DNA from: Streptomyces sp. NBC_01262
Lineage (GTDB): Bacteria; Actinomycetota; Actinomycetes; Streptomycetales; Streptomycetaceae
NCBI RefSeq assembly: GCF_036226365.1
Contig: NZ_CP108462.1
Span: forward strand, 3,204,501 to 3,268,500
Reading direction: 5' to 3'
DNA: 64,000 nt
The position numbers and the translations under genes were made by a program. The notes under the pieces were generated by a model. That model searched no databases, was not told the DNA's origin, and saw only the letters and a list, made by a program, of their open reading frames with translations. Positions 1 to 8,734 of this stretch are shown one piece after another. Positions within the stretch are counted from its first letter, which is position 1. Each line of letters opens with the position of its first letter.

Positions 1-1025
1 TGCGCGATCCACTCGTCCAGCAGCCGGGTCGCCCGCCCGCTGTCGATGGCGCCCGCCGCCAGGGCGATGCCCTGGTGCCAGTCCTCGGCGCGCCCGGCCG
101 CCCGCAGCGCGGCGGCCGTGTTGAGCAGTACGACGTCCCGCCGGGCTCCGCGCTCGCCGGACAGCACCTGCCTGACGATCGCCGCGTTCTCGGCCGGGCC
201 GCCGCCCTTGAGGTCCTCGATGGCGGCCGGGGCGAGCCCGAGGGTGGCCGGGCTGAGCCGGTAAGCGAGGCGGGTGCCCCGGTGCAGCTCCACGACCTGA
301 GCGGGCGCGCCGGTGCTGAGCTCGTCGAGGCCGTCCTCGGCGCAGAAGACCAGGGCGTGCTCGACCCCGAGCCGGTGCAGCACCTCGGCCATCACCGGGA
401 CCATCGTGGCGTCGCTGACGCCGAGCGCCTGGAAGCGGGCCCCGGCGGGGTTGCAGAGCGGGCCGAGCAGATTGAAGACGGTCCGTACACCGAGCTCGCG
501 GCGGGGCCCGGCGGCGTACCGGAAGGACTCGTGGAAGACCGGCGCGAACAGGAAGGTGATGCCCGTACGTTCCAGGCAGCGGGCCGCCTGCTCGGGGCCC
601 AGGTCGATCCGTACGCCGAGCTGCTGGAGGACGTCGGCGCTGCCGCAGGCCGAGGAGGCGCTGCGGTTGCCGTGCTTGGCGACGCGTACGCCGCAGGCGG
701 CCGCGACGATGGCGGCGGCGGTGGAGATGTTGAAGGTGTCGTGTCCGTCGCCGCCGGTTCCGCAGGTGTCCAGTACGTCACTGTCGCCCGGGAACGGCCG
801 GCCGGCGGCGCGGGCGGCCGTGACCAGGCCGACCAGCTCCTCGGTACGCACCCCCTTGGCGGACAGCGCCATGGCGAATCCGGCGATCTGGACGGGGGTG
901 GCATCGCCCCGCAGGACGACCGACATGGCGGACTCGGCCTCGGGCCGGGTGAGACGGTCTCCCTGGGCCAGCTTGCGCAGGGCCTCGGTGAGCGGCGGGC
1001 GTTGGGTGAGCGGCAGGGCGTTCAC
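1..1025 (-). CDS. trpD: Anthranilate phosphoribosyltransferase (partial, C-terminus off the left edge)
   Basis: Transfers phosphoribosyl from PRPP to anthranilate in tryptophan biosynthesis. About 341 codons are visible, close to the family's usual length of about 350, so only the last residues are missing. Seen: the PRPP-binding motif GTGGDGHDTFNIST, a KHGNRS-type loop (KHGNRSASSACGSADVLQQLG split over the anthranilate site) and the NLLGPLCNPAG stretch. The GTG start at 1025 overlaps the TGA of the upstream MATE gene (GTGA). It is the last gene of a leftward operon with an adenylating protein, isochorismate synthase and a MATE exporter. This suggests a cluster-specific paralogue that, with the DAHP synthase at 14.1 kb, raises aromatic (tryptophan) supply. 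A changed acceptor, giving a ribosylated aryl acid, cannot be excluded. Confidence 0.93.
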   Translation of the reverse strand, partial: MNALPLTQRPPLTEALRKLAQGDRLTRPEAESAMSVVLRGDATPVQIAGFAMALSAKGVRTEELVGLVTAARAAGRPFPGDSDVLDTCGTGGDGHDTFNISTAAAIVAAACGVRVAKHGNRSASSACGSADVLQQLGVRIDLGPEQAARCLERTGITFLFAPVFHESFRYAAGPRRELGVRTVFNLLGPLCNPAGARFQALGVSDATMVPVMAEVLHRLGVEHALVFCAEDGLDELSTGAPAQVVELHRGTRLAYRLSPATLGLAPAAIEDLKGGGPAENAAIVRQVLSGERGARRDVVLLNTAAALRAAGRAEDWHQGIALAAGAIDSGRATRLLDEWIA

Positions 1026-2476
1026 GCGATCCTCTTCTTCCTGGAGCCGATGGGACGGGGGAAGCGGGAAGGACGTACGGAGAGCAGGACCAGCACCCCG
1101 ATCTGCACGCCCACATTGGCGACCATCGCCAGCCAGATGCCGGTCAGGCCGAGGGCTGTCATGGACAGCAGGGGTGCCAGCAGCGCCTGGAGGGCGACCC
1201 CGGCGAGGGTGGCGCAGGCCAGGAGACGGCCCTTGCCGCCGCCGAAGAAGATGCCGCTCAGCGCCACGTTGCACAGGAGCAGGGCGGCGTAGAGCGCCAT
1301 CCACGGGATCAGCGCGTCAGCGGCGGCACGGACGGCATGGTCGTGCGTGAGCAGCCGGGCCACGGGGCCCGCGCAGGTCAGCAGCAGCAGCGCGCTGACC
1401 AGCGACCAGGCGATCCCGAGGCGTATGGAGGAGGTGCGGGTGTCGCGCAGCAGTCGCTCGTCCCCGGAGCCGGTGGCCTGCGCGGAGACGATGGTGCCGG
1501 CCTCCCGCAGCGCGTACGAGGCCATGGTCAGGAAGAGCATCGTCTTGGTGACGGCCCCGTAGGCGGCGATCTGGGCGGGTCCGAAGCGGGCGATGACGCC
1601 GACGACCAGCGTGGCGGCGCCCATCCGGGCCAGAAAGTCCGTCGAGACCGGCCATCCGGCCCGCAGGATGTCCAGCACGGGGCGGGCATCGGCGGCGTCT
1701 TCGGGACCGGGACCGGGACCGGGACCCGGATCGGGATCCGCACCGGGCCGCAGCGCTGCCGCGGCCTTGGCGTGGAGGGGGCTGCGCAGGTGCAGGAGCC
1801 AGGTGGCGGCGAGGGTCACCGAGCGGGCGAGCACCAGGGCGACGGCCGAGCCGACGACGCCGAGCCGGGGGGCTCCGAGCCAGCCGAAGATCAGCACCGG
1901 ATCGAGCACCAGGAGCAGGGCGTTGGCGAGCATCGCCATCCGCATCGGGGTGCGGGTGTCGCCGGTCGCCTTGAAGACGCCGTCCAGCACCTGCTGGCCG
2001 AAGAAGACGGCGATGCCGGGCACCGAGACCGTGAGGCAGGCCACGGCCAGGTGGATGACCCGGCCGTTGTCCGGACCGGCCATCAGCCGGGCCAGCGGCT
2101 CGCGCGCGGCGAACAGCAGCCCGCAGGTGGTCCCGGCGACCGCTGTCGTCGTCCACAGCGAGGCCCGCAGCACCGCGCGGACCCGGTCGTAGCGCCCCGC
2201 CCCGACCTCACGGGCCAGCGCGACCGTGGTGCCGATCCCGACGCCGAGGATCAGCCCGAGCAGCAGGCTCTCCAGCGACGCCGCGACGGTGACCGCCGCC
2301 AGCGGGGCGACGCCCAGCCGGGCGACCCAGAACACGCTGATGATCCCCGCCACCACACCCGCGAGCAGATGGAAGTACGCGGGCCACGCCACCGGCAGCA
2401 ACCGGGCCGGATCCAGCCATGACACCCGCCGGCCGCGAGCCGGTCCGGCCACCGCGACGGCCGGTGGCGCGGTCAT
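1022..2476 (-). CDS. MATE family efflux transporter 1
   Basis: A 484-residue integral membrane protein of the multidrug and toxic compound extrusion family, which exports small molecules by cation antiport. The N-terminal half carries the MATE features GIGTTVALAREVGAG and GVFKATGDTRTPMRMAMLANALLLVLDP (in part). It resembles the second MATE protein of the cluster (18160-19557), so the two are paralogues. A cytoplasmic loop holds a Gly-Pro run encoded by four GGGACC hexamers at 1703-1726. The start overlaps the stop of isochorismate synthase by ATGA, and its stop overlaps the trpD start. It probably exports the product or an intermediate. Confidence 0.9.
   Translation of the reverse strand: MTAPPAVAVAGPARGRRVSWLDPARLLPVAWPAYFHLLAGVVAGIISVFWVARLGVAPLAAVTVAASLESLLLGLILGVGIGTTVALAREVGAGRYDRVRAVLRASLWTTTAVAGTTCGLLFAAREPLARLMAGPDNGRVIHLAVACLTVSVPGIAVFFGQQVLDGVFKATGDTRTPMRMAMLANALLLVLDPVLIFGWLGAPRLGVVGSAVALVLARSVTLAATWLLHLRSPLHAKAAAALRPGADPDPGPGPGPGPEDAADARPVLDILRAGWPVSTDFLARMGAATLVVGVIARFGPAQIAAYGAVTKTMLFLTMASYALREAGTIVSAQATGSGDERLLRDTRTSSIRLGIAWSLVSALLLLTCAGPVARLLTHDHAVRAAADALIPWMALYAALLLCNVALSGIFFGGGKGRLLACATLAGVALQALLAPLLSMTALGLTGIWLAMVANVGVQIGVLVLLSVRPSRFPRPIGSRKKRIA
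1703..1726. repeat. Hexanucleotide tandem repeat (GGGACC x4) inside MATE gene
   Basis: Four perfect head-to-tail GGGACC units on the + strand, continuing into degenerate copies up to about 1740. They encode a Gly-Pro-rich segment of a predicted cytoplasmic loop. The unit is a multiple of three, so copy-number change would keep the reading frame. Confidence 0.85.
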
Positions 2477-4014
2477 CGCAGCGCTCCGGCCGCCGTGGCG
2501 ACCTCATCGGTCGCGTCGGTCGCGTCGGCCGCAGCGGCTGCCCCCGCCGGGGGCAGCCCGAGCGCGCAGGACATCGCGAGCAGTTTGGCGCAGGTCTCCT
2601 GGTACTCCGCCTCCGGCTCCGATCCCTCGACGATGCCGCAGCCCGCGTAGAGCGCGGCATGCCGGCCGCTCACGAGGGCCGAGCGGATCGCCACCGCGAA
2701 CTCCCCGCCGCCGTCCGCCCCGGTCCAGCCGACCGGCGCGGCGTACCAGCCGCGGTCGAGGTGCTCGTTGGCCCGCAGCCACTCCAGCGCGGGCCCGCTG
2801 GGGTGGCCGCCGAGCGCCGGGGTGGGGTGCAGTTGTCCGGCGAGGTCCAGTACGCCGGTATGTGCCGGGTCGAGCAGGCGGCCCCGGATCCGGGTGGCCA
2901 GGTGCTGGATGTTGGCCAGCCGGAGCACGCCGGGGCCGTCCTCGGTCTCGACCCCGGAGCACACCCGCGAGAGCGAGGCCTCCAGCATTTTGGTCACCAG
3001 CCCGTGCTCGCGGCGCAGTTTGTCGCCGGTGAGCAGGCCCGCGGCCAGCAGTTCGTCCTCGTCCGGGGTGGCGCCGCGCGGCGCGGACCCGGCCAGGCCC
3101 AGCACCTCGGCGGTGCCGTCGGTGAGCCGGACCAGGTATTCGGGGGTGGCGCCCAGGAAGCAGCGCTCACCGGACTCGTCACGGCTGTGGACGGCGAAGA
3201 CCGTGGAGTCCGCGTACGAGTCCATGAGCCGGCGTACGGCGTCGGGTACCGAGAACTCCCCGGCGGTGGACCGCACTTGGAGCTTGCGGGCGACGACCAC
3301 CTTGTCGAAGGCCGCGGCCCGGATCGCCGATACGGCGTCGGTGACGAGCTGCCGGAAGGCCTCGGGGCGTTCGTCGCGGTCCACGTACGAGGGCCCGGGG
3401 CGGGGGGCCGGCAGCGGGCCGGCGGCGAGCAGCAGGCCCGCGAGGTCGAAGCGGTCCTCGACGAGGCGGGCCGCGTCGGTGCCGGGGTCCACGAGGGCGT
3501 TGACCGTCAGGACGGTCCCGCCGTCCGGGAGTTCGCGGAGCTGGACGGCCGGGAGGATCATCCGGCCCTCCTCCCCGGGGGCGAAGGCGAATCCGCCCAC
3601 CAGCACCGGGCCGGTGCCGGGGCCGGTGCCGGGGCCGGTGCCGGGGCCCGCATGGCTCGCGGGGCCGGTCAGCCCCGTCCAGGCCTCGCGTATCCGGGTG
3701 AACCGGGCCGCCCCGGCCGCGTCGAGCCGGGCCGCCCGGCCCGCCGTCGCGATCCCGGGGCCGCCCCAGGCGGAGAGCCAGAGAAAGGCGTCGTCGGTGA
3801 GTTGCCGGGCCGCCGCCCAGGCCCCGGGAAGGTCCACGGCATGGGGCAACGGGAGGGAGTGGCTGACCAGCGTCCCGGGCCGCCCGGTGGCGCGGGCCCG
3901 GGTGACGGCTTCGAGGAAGTCCCGCCGGGCCCGGCCGAGTTGACGGACCTGCTCGTACGGACCGATCGAACCGATCGGGCTGGTCACGCTGGTCACGCTG
4001 ATCGAGGAGGTCAT
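2473..4014 (-). CDS. Isochorismate synthase (MenF/EntC/DhbC family)
   Basis: Converts chorismate to isochorismate. The protein has 513 residues, and the chorismate-binding domain fills the C-terminal half. Seen: an LGATPEYLV block, SAPRGATPDEDE, the GDKLRREHGLVTKML block, IQHLATRIRG, LHPTPALGGHP and the C-terminal YAGCGIVEGSEPEAEYQET block, all typical of this family. The ATG at 4014 overlaps the stop of the upstream adenylating gene (TGATG). An extended upstream reading frame is open but has no start signal. Streptomyces usually make menaquinone by the futalosine route, so this gene points to a specialised product. No isochorismatase, isochorismate-pyruvate lyase or phenazine phzE/phzF gene is visible, so the fate of isochorismate is open. 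A salicylate-synthase activity is an alternative. Confidence 0.88.
   Translation of the reverse strand: MTSSISVTSVTSPIGSIGPYEQVRQLGRARRDFLEAVTRARATGRPGTLVSHSLPLPHAVDLPGAWAAARQLTDDAFLWLSAWGGPGIATAGRAARLDAAGAARFTRIREAWTGLTGPASHAGPGTGPGTGPGTGPVLVGGFAFAPGEEGRMILPAVQLRELPDGGTVLTVNALVDPGTDAARLVEDRFDLAGLLLAAGPLPAPRPGPSYVDRDERPEAFRQLVTDAVSAIRAAAFDKVVVARKLQVRSTAGEFSVPDAVRRLMDSYADSTVFAVHSRDESGERCFLGATPEYLVRLTDGTAEVLGLAGSAPRGATPDEDELLAAGLLTGDKLRREHGLVTKMLEASLSRVCSGVETEDGPGVLRLANIQHLATRIRGRLLDPAHTGVLDLAGQLHPTPALGGHPSGPALEWLRANEHLDRGWYAAPVGWTGADGGGEFAVAIRSALVSGRHAALYAGCGIVEGSEPEAEYQETCAKLLAMSCALGLPPAGAAAAADATDATDEVATAAGALR
3609..3644. repeat. 12-bp tandem repeat inside isochorismate synthase
   Basis: Three perfect GGCCGGTGCCGG units encoding a Gly-Thr-Gly-Pro run in the N-terminal, non-catalytic part of the protein. 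Similar in-frame expansions occur in the MATE gene (1703-1726) and in the diiron enzyme gene (24663-24722). Confidence 0.88.
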
Positions 4015-5126
4015 CAGTAGACACCTTCGACCGGCGCGTCCGCGCCACGGGTGAGTGGCTGGACGTCGGCCAGCGCGTCCCAGGGGAAATCCTCCGTCGG
4101 GGCGACCCGGATCGCCGAGTCGCGCTCCAGCGCGTAGGGCAGGAAGAGGTCCCGGGTCAGCAGGGTCAGCCGGATCTGGCCGCGTTCGCCGTACGGGACG
4201 AGGGCGGTGGGATCCTGCGGGTCCACGACCTCGATCCGGGAGTACGGGTGGTAGGGGAGGAAGACGCAGTCGTGGGTGTCGTCGGCGACACGCGGGCGCT
4301 GCGGGGCGATACCGGCGAGGGTGTTCCCGTAGAGGCCCACGAGGGGGATGCCGGGGAACACCTCGTGCTCCAGCAGGTACCGGGTCTCCGGGCTGATGCT
4401 GGTGCCGGCCCAGACGATGCCCTTGACCTTGGCGCTGAACAGGTCGAGCAGGGCCGGGCGGGCGGCCACCGCCTCCAGCACGACCGGGGTGATGAAGACG
4501 ACCGCCACCGGCTGGGAGGAGAGCACGTCGGCGGCCTGGTCGAGGATGTGTTCCAGGTAGCGGGCCGCCTCCTGGCGGCGGCCCTCGGCGATGCAGCGCT
4601 TGACCCAGCGGGGGTCGAGGTCGATGAAGTGGCACAGCTCCCCGCGCAGGGCGGCCAGCAGCCCGATCGAACGCCCCACGATGTGCGGGCCGGTGGGGCC
4701 GATGTGCAGCCAGTCGCCGGCTCCCTCACCGGGGATGCCGTGCCGCTCCAGCACACCGCTGACCCAGTCCACGCCCTCACGGCGTGAGGTGGCCTCGATG
4801 ATCCGCTTCGGGCGGCCGGTGGTGCCGCCGCTGTCGAAGACCTGTACGGGGGCAGCAGTCGGGGAAGCGGCCGGGGACGCGGCCCGGCAGCCGGCCGGGA
4901 GCAGGTCGCGGGCGGGGGTGTCCCGCCACTCCTCGCTGATGTCGGGGAAACGGCCGAGATCGGACCAGCCGTTGATGTCGGTGAGCGGGTCGAAGCCGAG
5001 GCTGTCGGCCCGCTTGAGCCAGTAGGGGGATCCGGTCTGGGGGTCGAAGTGCCAGCGGAGGGCGGCGCGTACGAACTCGTCGGCCACTGCGGCGCCGACG
5101 GCCGGGGTGGGGAATTCATCGCTCAT
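4014..5126 (-). CDS. EhpF-like short ANL-superfamily adenylating protein
   Basis: A 370-residue member of the AMP-ligase superfamily that lacks the usual C-terminal domain. Its length and style fit EhpF, the atypical adenylase of griseoluteic-acid (phenazine) biosynthesis in Pantoea, and PaaK-like ligases. Seen: the phosphate-binding loop FDSGGTTGRPKRI near residues 100-112, an LYGNTLAG block in the place of the A5 motif, and C-terminal YGERGQIRLT. EhpF-type proteins are thought to activate an aryl carboxylate so that a partner reductase can act. A candidate partner, the aldehyde-dehydrogenase-fold protein at 7298-8734, is in the same regulon. The ATG at 5126 faces a promoter region with four TGAC-N4-GTCA-type sites and heads the leftward operon. 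Confidence 0.8.
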   Translation of the reverse strand: MSDEFPTPAVGAAVADEFVRAALRWHFDPQTGSPYWLKRADSLGFDPLTDINGWSDLGRFPDISEEWRDTPARDLLPAGCRAASPAASPTAAPVQVFDSGGTTGRPKRIIEATSRREGVDWVSGVLERHGIPGEGAGDWLHIGPTGPHIVGRSIGLLAALRGELCHFIDLDPRWVKRCIAEGRRQEAARYLEHILDQAADVLSSQPVAVVFITPVVLEAVAARPALLDLFSAKVKGIVWAGTSISPETRYLLEHEVFPGIPLVGLYGNTLAGIAPQRPRVADDTHDCVFLPYHPYSRIEVVDPQDPTALVPYGERGQIRLTLLTRDLFLPYALERDSAIRVAPTEDFPWDALADVQPLTRGADAPVEGVY

Positions 5127-5150
5127 GGGAGTCAGTTCTAACCCTGGATA

Positions 5151-5220
5151 CGACTATAGTCAATACTTGCCATGACTAAAGTCAGCAACTATGGTCGTGA
5201 GGGTTCATTAACTACAGTCA
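5151..5220. promoter_or_regulatory. Divergent promoter region with four TGAC-N4-GTCA-type operators
   Basis: Sites: CGACTATAGTCA at 5151-5162, TGACTAAAGTCA at 5173-5184, a weaker AACTATGGTC at 5187-5196 and TAACTACAGTCA at 5209-5220. Centre-to-centre distances are about 22, 13 and 23 bp, so the outer pairs sit about two helical turns apart. They lie between the divergent starts of the EhpF-like gene (5126) and the cyclase gene (5256). The same motif occurs in four other intergenic regions of the cluster. Confidence 0.8.
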
Positions 5221-5255
5221 CATCGACGCAGCCCCACCGACTCCCCGGAGCAGAT

Positions 5256-5930
5256 ATGACGTTCGTCGACATCAGCCAGGGCTGGTACGACGGGATGCCC
5301 TCCTACGAGGCGTCCTGGTACCCGGAGTTCTCCTCGCACCCCGTGATGACCCCCGCGTCCGACCCCTCCGGCGTCGGACGCACCTTCACCGAACTGCACC
5401 TCTTCCCGCACAACGGCACGCACATCGAGAGCGGTTACCACTTCTTCCAGGACGGCAAGAAGATCGACGAGGTACCGCTGGAGACCTTCATCGGACCGGC
5501 CGTCGTCGCCGACCTCTCGCACAAGCAGGATCTCGACCCGGTCACCGGCGACGACCTGGAGAAGGCGGTGGGCGAGGTCTGGCAGGAGGGCCACCGCCTG
5601 CTCATCCGCACCGACCACCCCGAGCGCCACCTCGGCGATCCGGACTACTGGGCCACCGCCGCGTATCTGACCCCCGAGGCCGCGGACTGGATCGTGGAGC
5701 ACCGGGCCTCGCTCGTCGGCATGGACTGCATCACCGAGAAGCCCGGCCCCGGCGACTCCCCCGTACACCGCAGGCTGCTCGGCGCGGGCGTGCCGATCCT
5801 GGAGAACATCCGCAACCTGCACCTGATCTCCAAGCGCGAGGTGCACCTCGTGGCCCTGCCCGTCCTGGTCTCCGGCGTCGAGGCCGCCCCCACCCGCGCC
5901 CTGGTCTTCGAGGACTGGCCCAGCGCCTGA
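5256..5930 (+). CDS. Cyclase-family hydrolase (kynurenine-formamidase-like fold)
   Basis: A 224-residue member of the PF04199 family, which includes metal-dependent kynurenine formamidase KynB and isatin hydrolase. The metal-binding motif is seen as HNGTHIESGYHFF near residues 51-63. The usual Asp of HxGTHxDxxxH is Glu here, a variation found within the family. A late ILENIRNL segment holds the conserved Glu. The start is ATG 5256 with GGAG five bases upstream. The earlier in-frame ATG at 5172 lies inside an operator and has no ribosome site. It heads the rightward operon with the DUF362, reductase and SDR genes. It may hydrolyse an amide or lactam, or catalyse a ring closure; the substrate is unknown. 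Confidence 0.82.
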   Translation: MTFVDISQGWYDGMPSYEASWYPEFSSHPVMTPASDPSGVGRTFTELHLFPHNGTHIESGYHFFQDGKKIDEVPLETFIGPAVVADLSHKQDLDPVTGDDLEKAVGEVWQEGHRLLIRTDHPERHLGDPDYWATAAYLTPEAADWIVEHRASLVGMDCITEKPGPGDSPVHRRLLGAGVPILENIRNLHLISKREVHLVALPVLVSGVEAAPTRALVFEDWPSA

Positions 5931-5983
5931 CGCCCCTCGCCCGACGCCCGGCGCCCGGCCGCCGGGCGTCCCCGCCCACCCGT

Positions 5984-6022
5984 GGTGAGGCCGGCCCGCA
6001 CCCTGTGCGCGCCGGCCTCACC
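5984..6022 (+). terminator. Intercistronic hairpin
   Basis: A perfect 12-bp inverted repeat (GGTGAGGCCGGC and its complement) with a 15-nt loop between the cyclase stop and the DUF362 start. No T-tract follows. It may be a partial terminator or an mRNA-stabilising hairpin inside the operon. Confidence 0.5.
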
Positions 6023-6072
6023 GCTGTCCACGCAGAGCCGTCCAAGGAGATCCAAGGAGAGTGGAGTAAGCC

Positions 6073-7296
6073 ATGCCCCAACCGCGCCCCGTCGTGGCGC
6101 TCGCCCGGACCAGGGACCCCGGTGACCGGGCCGCAGCCGATGCCGTGGACGAGGTCCTCGGCCTCCTCGGCTCACCGCTGGACGCCCTGGAACCCGGTAT
6201 GCGGGTCCTCATCAAGCCCAACATGTTCCAGCTCAAGCCCGGTTTCCGCAGCAGCCCCGCGATCCTGCTCGCGCTCGCCCGGATCGCCGCCGGGCGCGGC
6301 GCCAAGGTCTACGTGGGCGAGCGCACCCGCGTCCTCCACCAGGTACTGGACGGCAGCGAGATCCACCGGTACGCGGAGGTCGTCTCCTTCGACGACCGGC
6401 CGCTGCGCCTCACGCAGATCGAGGACGCCACCTCGCTGCGGGTCCCGGTCGCCGTGCCCGACATCGTGCTCGACTGCGACTACTTCATCGGCGTGCCCCA
6501 GCTGCGTACGCACTCCAGCGTCGTGCTCACCAACGCCATGAAGAACCTGGTCGGCCTGCTCCCCGGATACACCACCCGGATCGTGCACATGGCCGGGGTC
6601 GAGGAGAGCATCGTCGACCTCAATGTGATGCGACCGCAGCACCTCGTGGTCAGCGACGCCACCACCGTCATCGAGGGCAACTACCCGATGGCCGGCGAGT
6701 CGCGCCCGGTGGGCTTCATCGCCGCCGCCACCGGCGGCCCGGTCGGCGCCGCCGCCGTCGACACCGTGACCGCCCAGCTCGCCGGGGTCTCCCCCGACGA
6801 ACTGGACTACCTGCGCCACGCCCGCGAGCGCGGCCTCGCCCCGGCCGGCCCGCACGACATCGAGCTGCGCGGCACCCCGCCGCATGAACTCGCCTTCCGA
6901 ATCCGGCGTGCCCCGAGCCGGATCGTCCCCCCGCGCGAGGGCATCCACGTCCACGCCGAAACGGGCTGCCCGGGGTGCCGGCGGTTCATCGCCGCCGCGC
7001 TGAACCGGCTGCACGACGAACTGCTCGCCTTCCCCGGCGAGTTGACCGTGGTCTGCGGCCCCCGCGAGACACTGCCGCCGCTGCGCGGCGCCGTCGTCCT
7101 GGTCGGCAACGCGCTCTACGACCACCGGGAGGCGGGCGTCTACCTGGAGGGCTGCCCGCCACGGGCCATCCAGACCGCCGGTTTCCGCTACGCGATGGGC
7201 CTGCCGGTCACCCCGCCGGAGCGCACCCAGTTCCGCGTCCCCGGCCAGGGCGGCCTCGCCCACCTGCGCCAGCCCGCCCCAGAGGAGTTGGTCTGA
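6073..7296 (+). CDS. DUF362 family protein (candidate partner of the nickel-pincer genes)
   Basis: A 407-residue cytoplasmic protein of the DUF362 family. Seen: an early IKPNM block (residues 47-51) and the family core with His147 in QLRTH, Lys157 in AMKNLVGLLPG and His172. From memory of nickel-dependent lactate racemase LarA, its catalytic His174, pincer-linked Lys184 and nickel ligand His200 have spacings of 10 and 16; here they are 10 and 15. The cluster encodes LarB, LarC and LarE but no LarA, so this protein could be the user of the cofactor; that is inference. The C-terminal part has CPGC (residues 299-302) and Cys328 and Cys361, perhaps a metal or Fe-S site. The start at ATG 6073 follows two tandem copies of TCCAAGGAGA at 6041-6060. 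Confidence 0.75.
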   Translation: MPQPRPVVALARTRDPGDRAAADAVDEVLGLLGSPLDALEPGMRVLIKPNMFQLKPGFRSSPAILLALARIAAGRGAKVYVGERTRVLHQVLDGSEIHRYAEVVSFDDRPLRLTQIEDATSLRVPVAVPDIVLDCDYFIGVPQLRTHSSVVLTNAMKNLVGLLPGYTTRIVHMAGVEESIVDLNVMRPQHLVVSDATTVIEGNYPMAGESRPVGFIAAATGGPVGAAAVDTVTAQLAGVSPDELDYLRHARERGLAPAGPHDIELRGTPPHELAFRIRRAPSRIVPPREGIHVHAETGCPGCRRFIAAALNRLHDELLAFPGELTVVCGPRETLPPLRGAVVLVGNALYDHREAGVYLEGCPPRAIQTAGFRYAMGLPVTPPERTQFRVPGQGGLAHLRQPAPEELV

Positions 7297-7297
7297 C

Positions 7298-8734
7298 GTG
7301 CTGTCAGTATCCGAACCAGCAGTCTCCGAACGTACGCCCCTTGCGTCCCCCGTGTCCGTTCCCGTCCTGCGGGCCACCGGCGAGCACCCGTCCCGCGAGG
7401 TGGCCCGCCTGCTGTCGGTGGACGGTGAGCCGCTGGCCGAGGTCTCCCAGGCGCCGGCGCTGCTCGTACGGCGCGCGCTCGACGAGATGCGGCGCGCTCC
7501 CGCCCAGCCCACCGCCGAGCGGCTCGCCGCCCTCCGCAAGGCGGGAGAGCTGTTCGGCACCGCCACCCTCGCCGGCGAGAGCCCGCAGGCGTACGCGCGC
7601 TCGCACGCGCTGGCGACCGGCACCCCGATCGGCGTCGCCGAACGCGCCCTCGGCCGGTACGCCGCCTTCACCGCCGGGCTGGAGGCACTGGTGGCCGCCG
7701 AGCGCCCGGCCGGGGCAGGCGGGCGGGGGGCGCGCTGGGTGCCGCGCGGGACCGTGCTCGGCGTGATCGCGCCCAGCAACCACCCCGGGGTGCACATCTC
7801 CTGGCTCCAGGCGCTGGCGCTCGGCTACCGGGTGGCGGTGCGGCCCGGCGCCCGGGACCCGTTCACCCCCGCCCGGCTGATCCGGGCGCTGCGCGCGGCG
7901 GGCCTGGAGCCCGGCTGGGCCACCCTGCTGCCCGGCTCGCACGCCGCCGCCGACGCCCTGGTGGCCGCGTCCGACCTCGCGATCGTCTACGGCGGCCCGG
8001 ACGCCGAGGAGCGTTACGGCGGCTCCCGCCGCGTACTGGTGCGCGGGCCCGGCCGCACCAAGGCCGTGGTCCTGGGCGGCGATCCGGGTCCGGCGGCCCT
8101 GGACCACCTGGTGCGCGAGATCGCCGGGGACGGCGGCGTACGGTGCACCAACACCACGTCGGTCTTCACCGACAGGGACCACCGCCGGCTGGCCGAGGCC
8201 CTCGCCGCCCGCCTCGCCGCGCTGCCCGCCCTGCCGGTGACCGACCCCCGCGCGGCCCTGCCCGCCCGCGCCGCCGACGAGGCCGCCGCGCTCCGCCGCG
8301 CGCTCGACGGACGGCTCGCCGGCGCGGTCGACGTGAGCGCCGCGCACTACACCGGCGAGGACCGCCACCCGCGGGCGTACGGCCACGGGCACTGCCTGCT
8401 GCGGCCCGCCGTACTGCTCTGCGACCGGCCGGACCACCCCGGCCTCGGCGTCGAACTCCCCTTCCCCTGCGTCTGGGTGGCGCCCTGGACACCCGGGCAC
8501 GGCGTGGCGCCGCTGCGCGACTCCCTGGCCCTGACCGTGCTCGCCGAGCCCGGCCACCCGTACGCCGCCGAACTGGTCCGGCAGGCCCTGGCCGAGCCCT
8601 CCGTACGCACCGTGCTGGAAGGCGCGGTGGAGGAGTGGTGGCTCGATCCGGGGATCCCGCACGACGGGCAGCTCGGCCAGTTCCTGATGGAGGCGCGCGG
8701 CCACATGACAGGAGACGATTCGCATGACGCCTGA
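7298..8734 (+). CDS. Aldehyde-dehydrogenase-superfamily acyl reductase (LuxC-like)
   Basis: A 478-residue NAD(P)-dependent dehydrogenase of the aldehyde dehydrogenase fold, closest in look to LuxC/acyl-CoA reductases. Seen: the PRGTVLGVIAPSNHPGVH cofactor-binding stretch, a likely catalytic Cys in GGVRCTNTTS (about residue 283) and a late LPFPCVWVAPW block. It starts at GTG 7298, one base after the DUF362 stop, and overlaps the SDR gene by 11 bp. With the EhpF-like adenylating protein it could reduce an activated aryl or peptide carboxylate to an aldehyde; this pairing is inferred from context. Oxidation of an aldehyde is the alternative. Confidence 0.78.
   Translation: MLSVSEPAVSERTPLASPVSVPVLRATGEHPSREVARLLSVDGEPLAEVSQAPALLVRRALDEMRRAPAQPTAERLAALRKAGELFGTATLAGESPQAYARSHALATGTPIGVAERALGRYAAFTAGLEALVAAERPAGAGGRGARWVPRGTVLGVIAPSNHPGVHISWLQALALGYRVAVRPGARDPFTPARLIRALRAAGLEPGWATLLPGSHAAADALVAASDLAIVYGGPDAEERYGGSRRVLVRGPGRTKAVVLGGDPGPAALDHLVREIAGDGGVRCTNTTSVFTDRDHRRLAEALAARLAALPALPVTDPRAALPARAADEAAALRRALDGRLAGAVDVSAAHYTGEDRHPRAYGHGHCLLRPAVLLCDRPDHPGLGVELPFPCVWVAPWTPGHGVAPLRDSLALTVLAEPGHPYAAELVRQALAEPSVRTVLEGAVEEWWLDPGIPHDGQLGQFLMEARGHMTGDDSHDA

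Noticed and set aside
46..1350. Rightward open frames over trpD and MATE 1
   Set aside because: They are antisense shadows; the leftward frames hold clear TrpD and MATE motifs.
5172..5255. Upstream ATG (5172) as start of the cyclase gene
   Set aside because: It lies in an operator palindrome, lacks a ribosome site and adds a non-conserved stretch. ATG 5256 has GGAG at the right distance.
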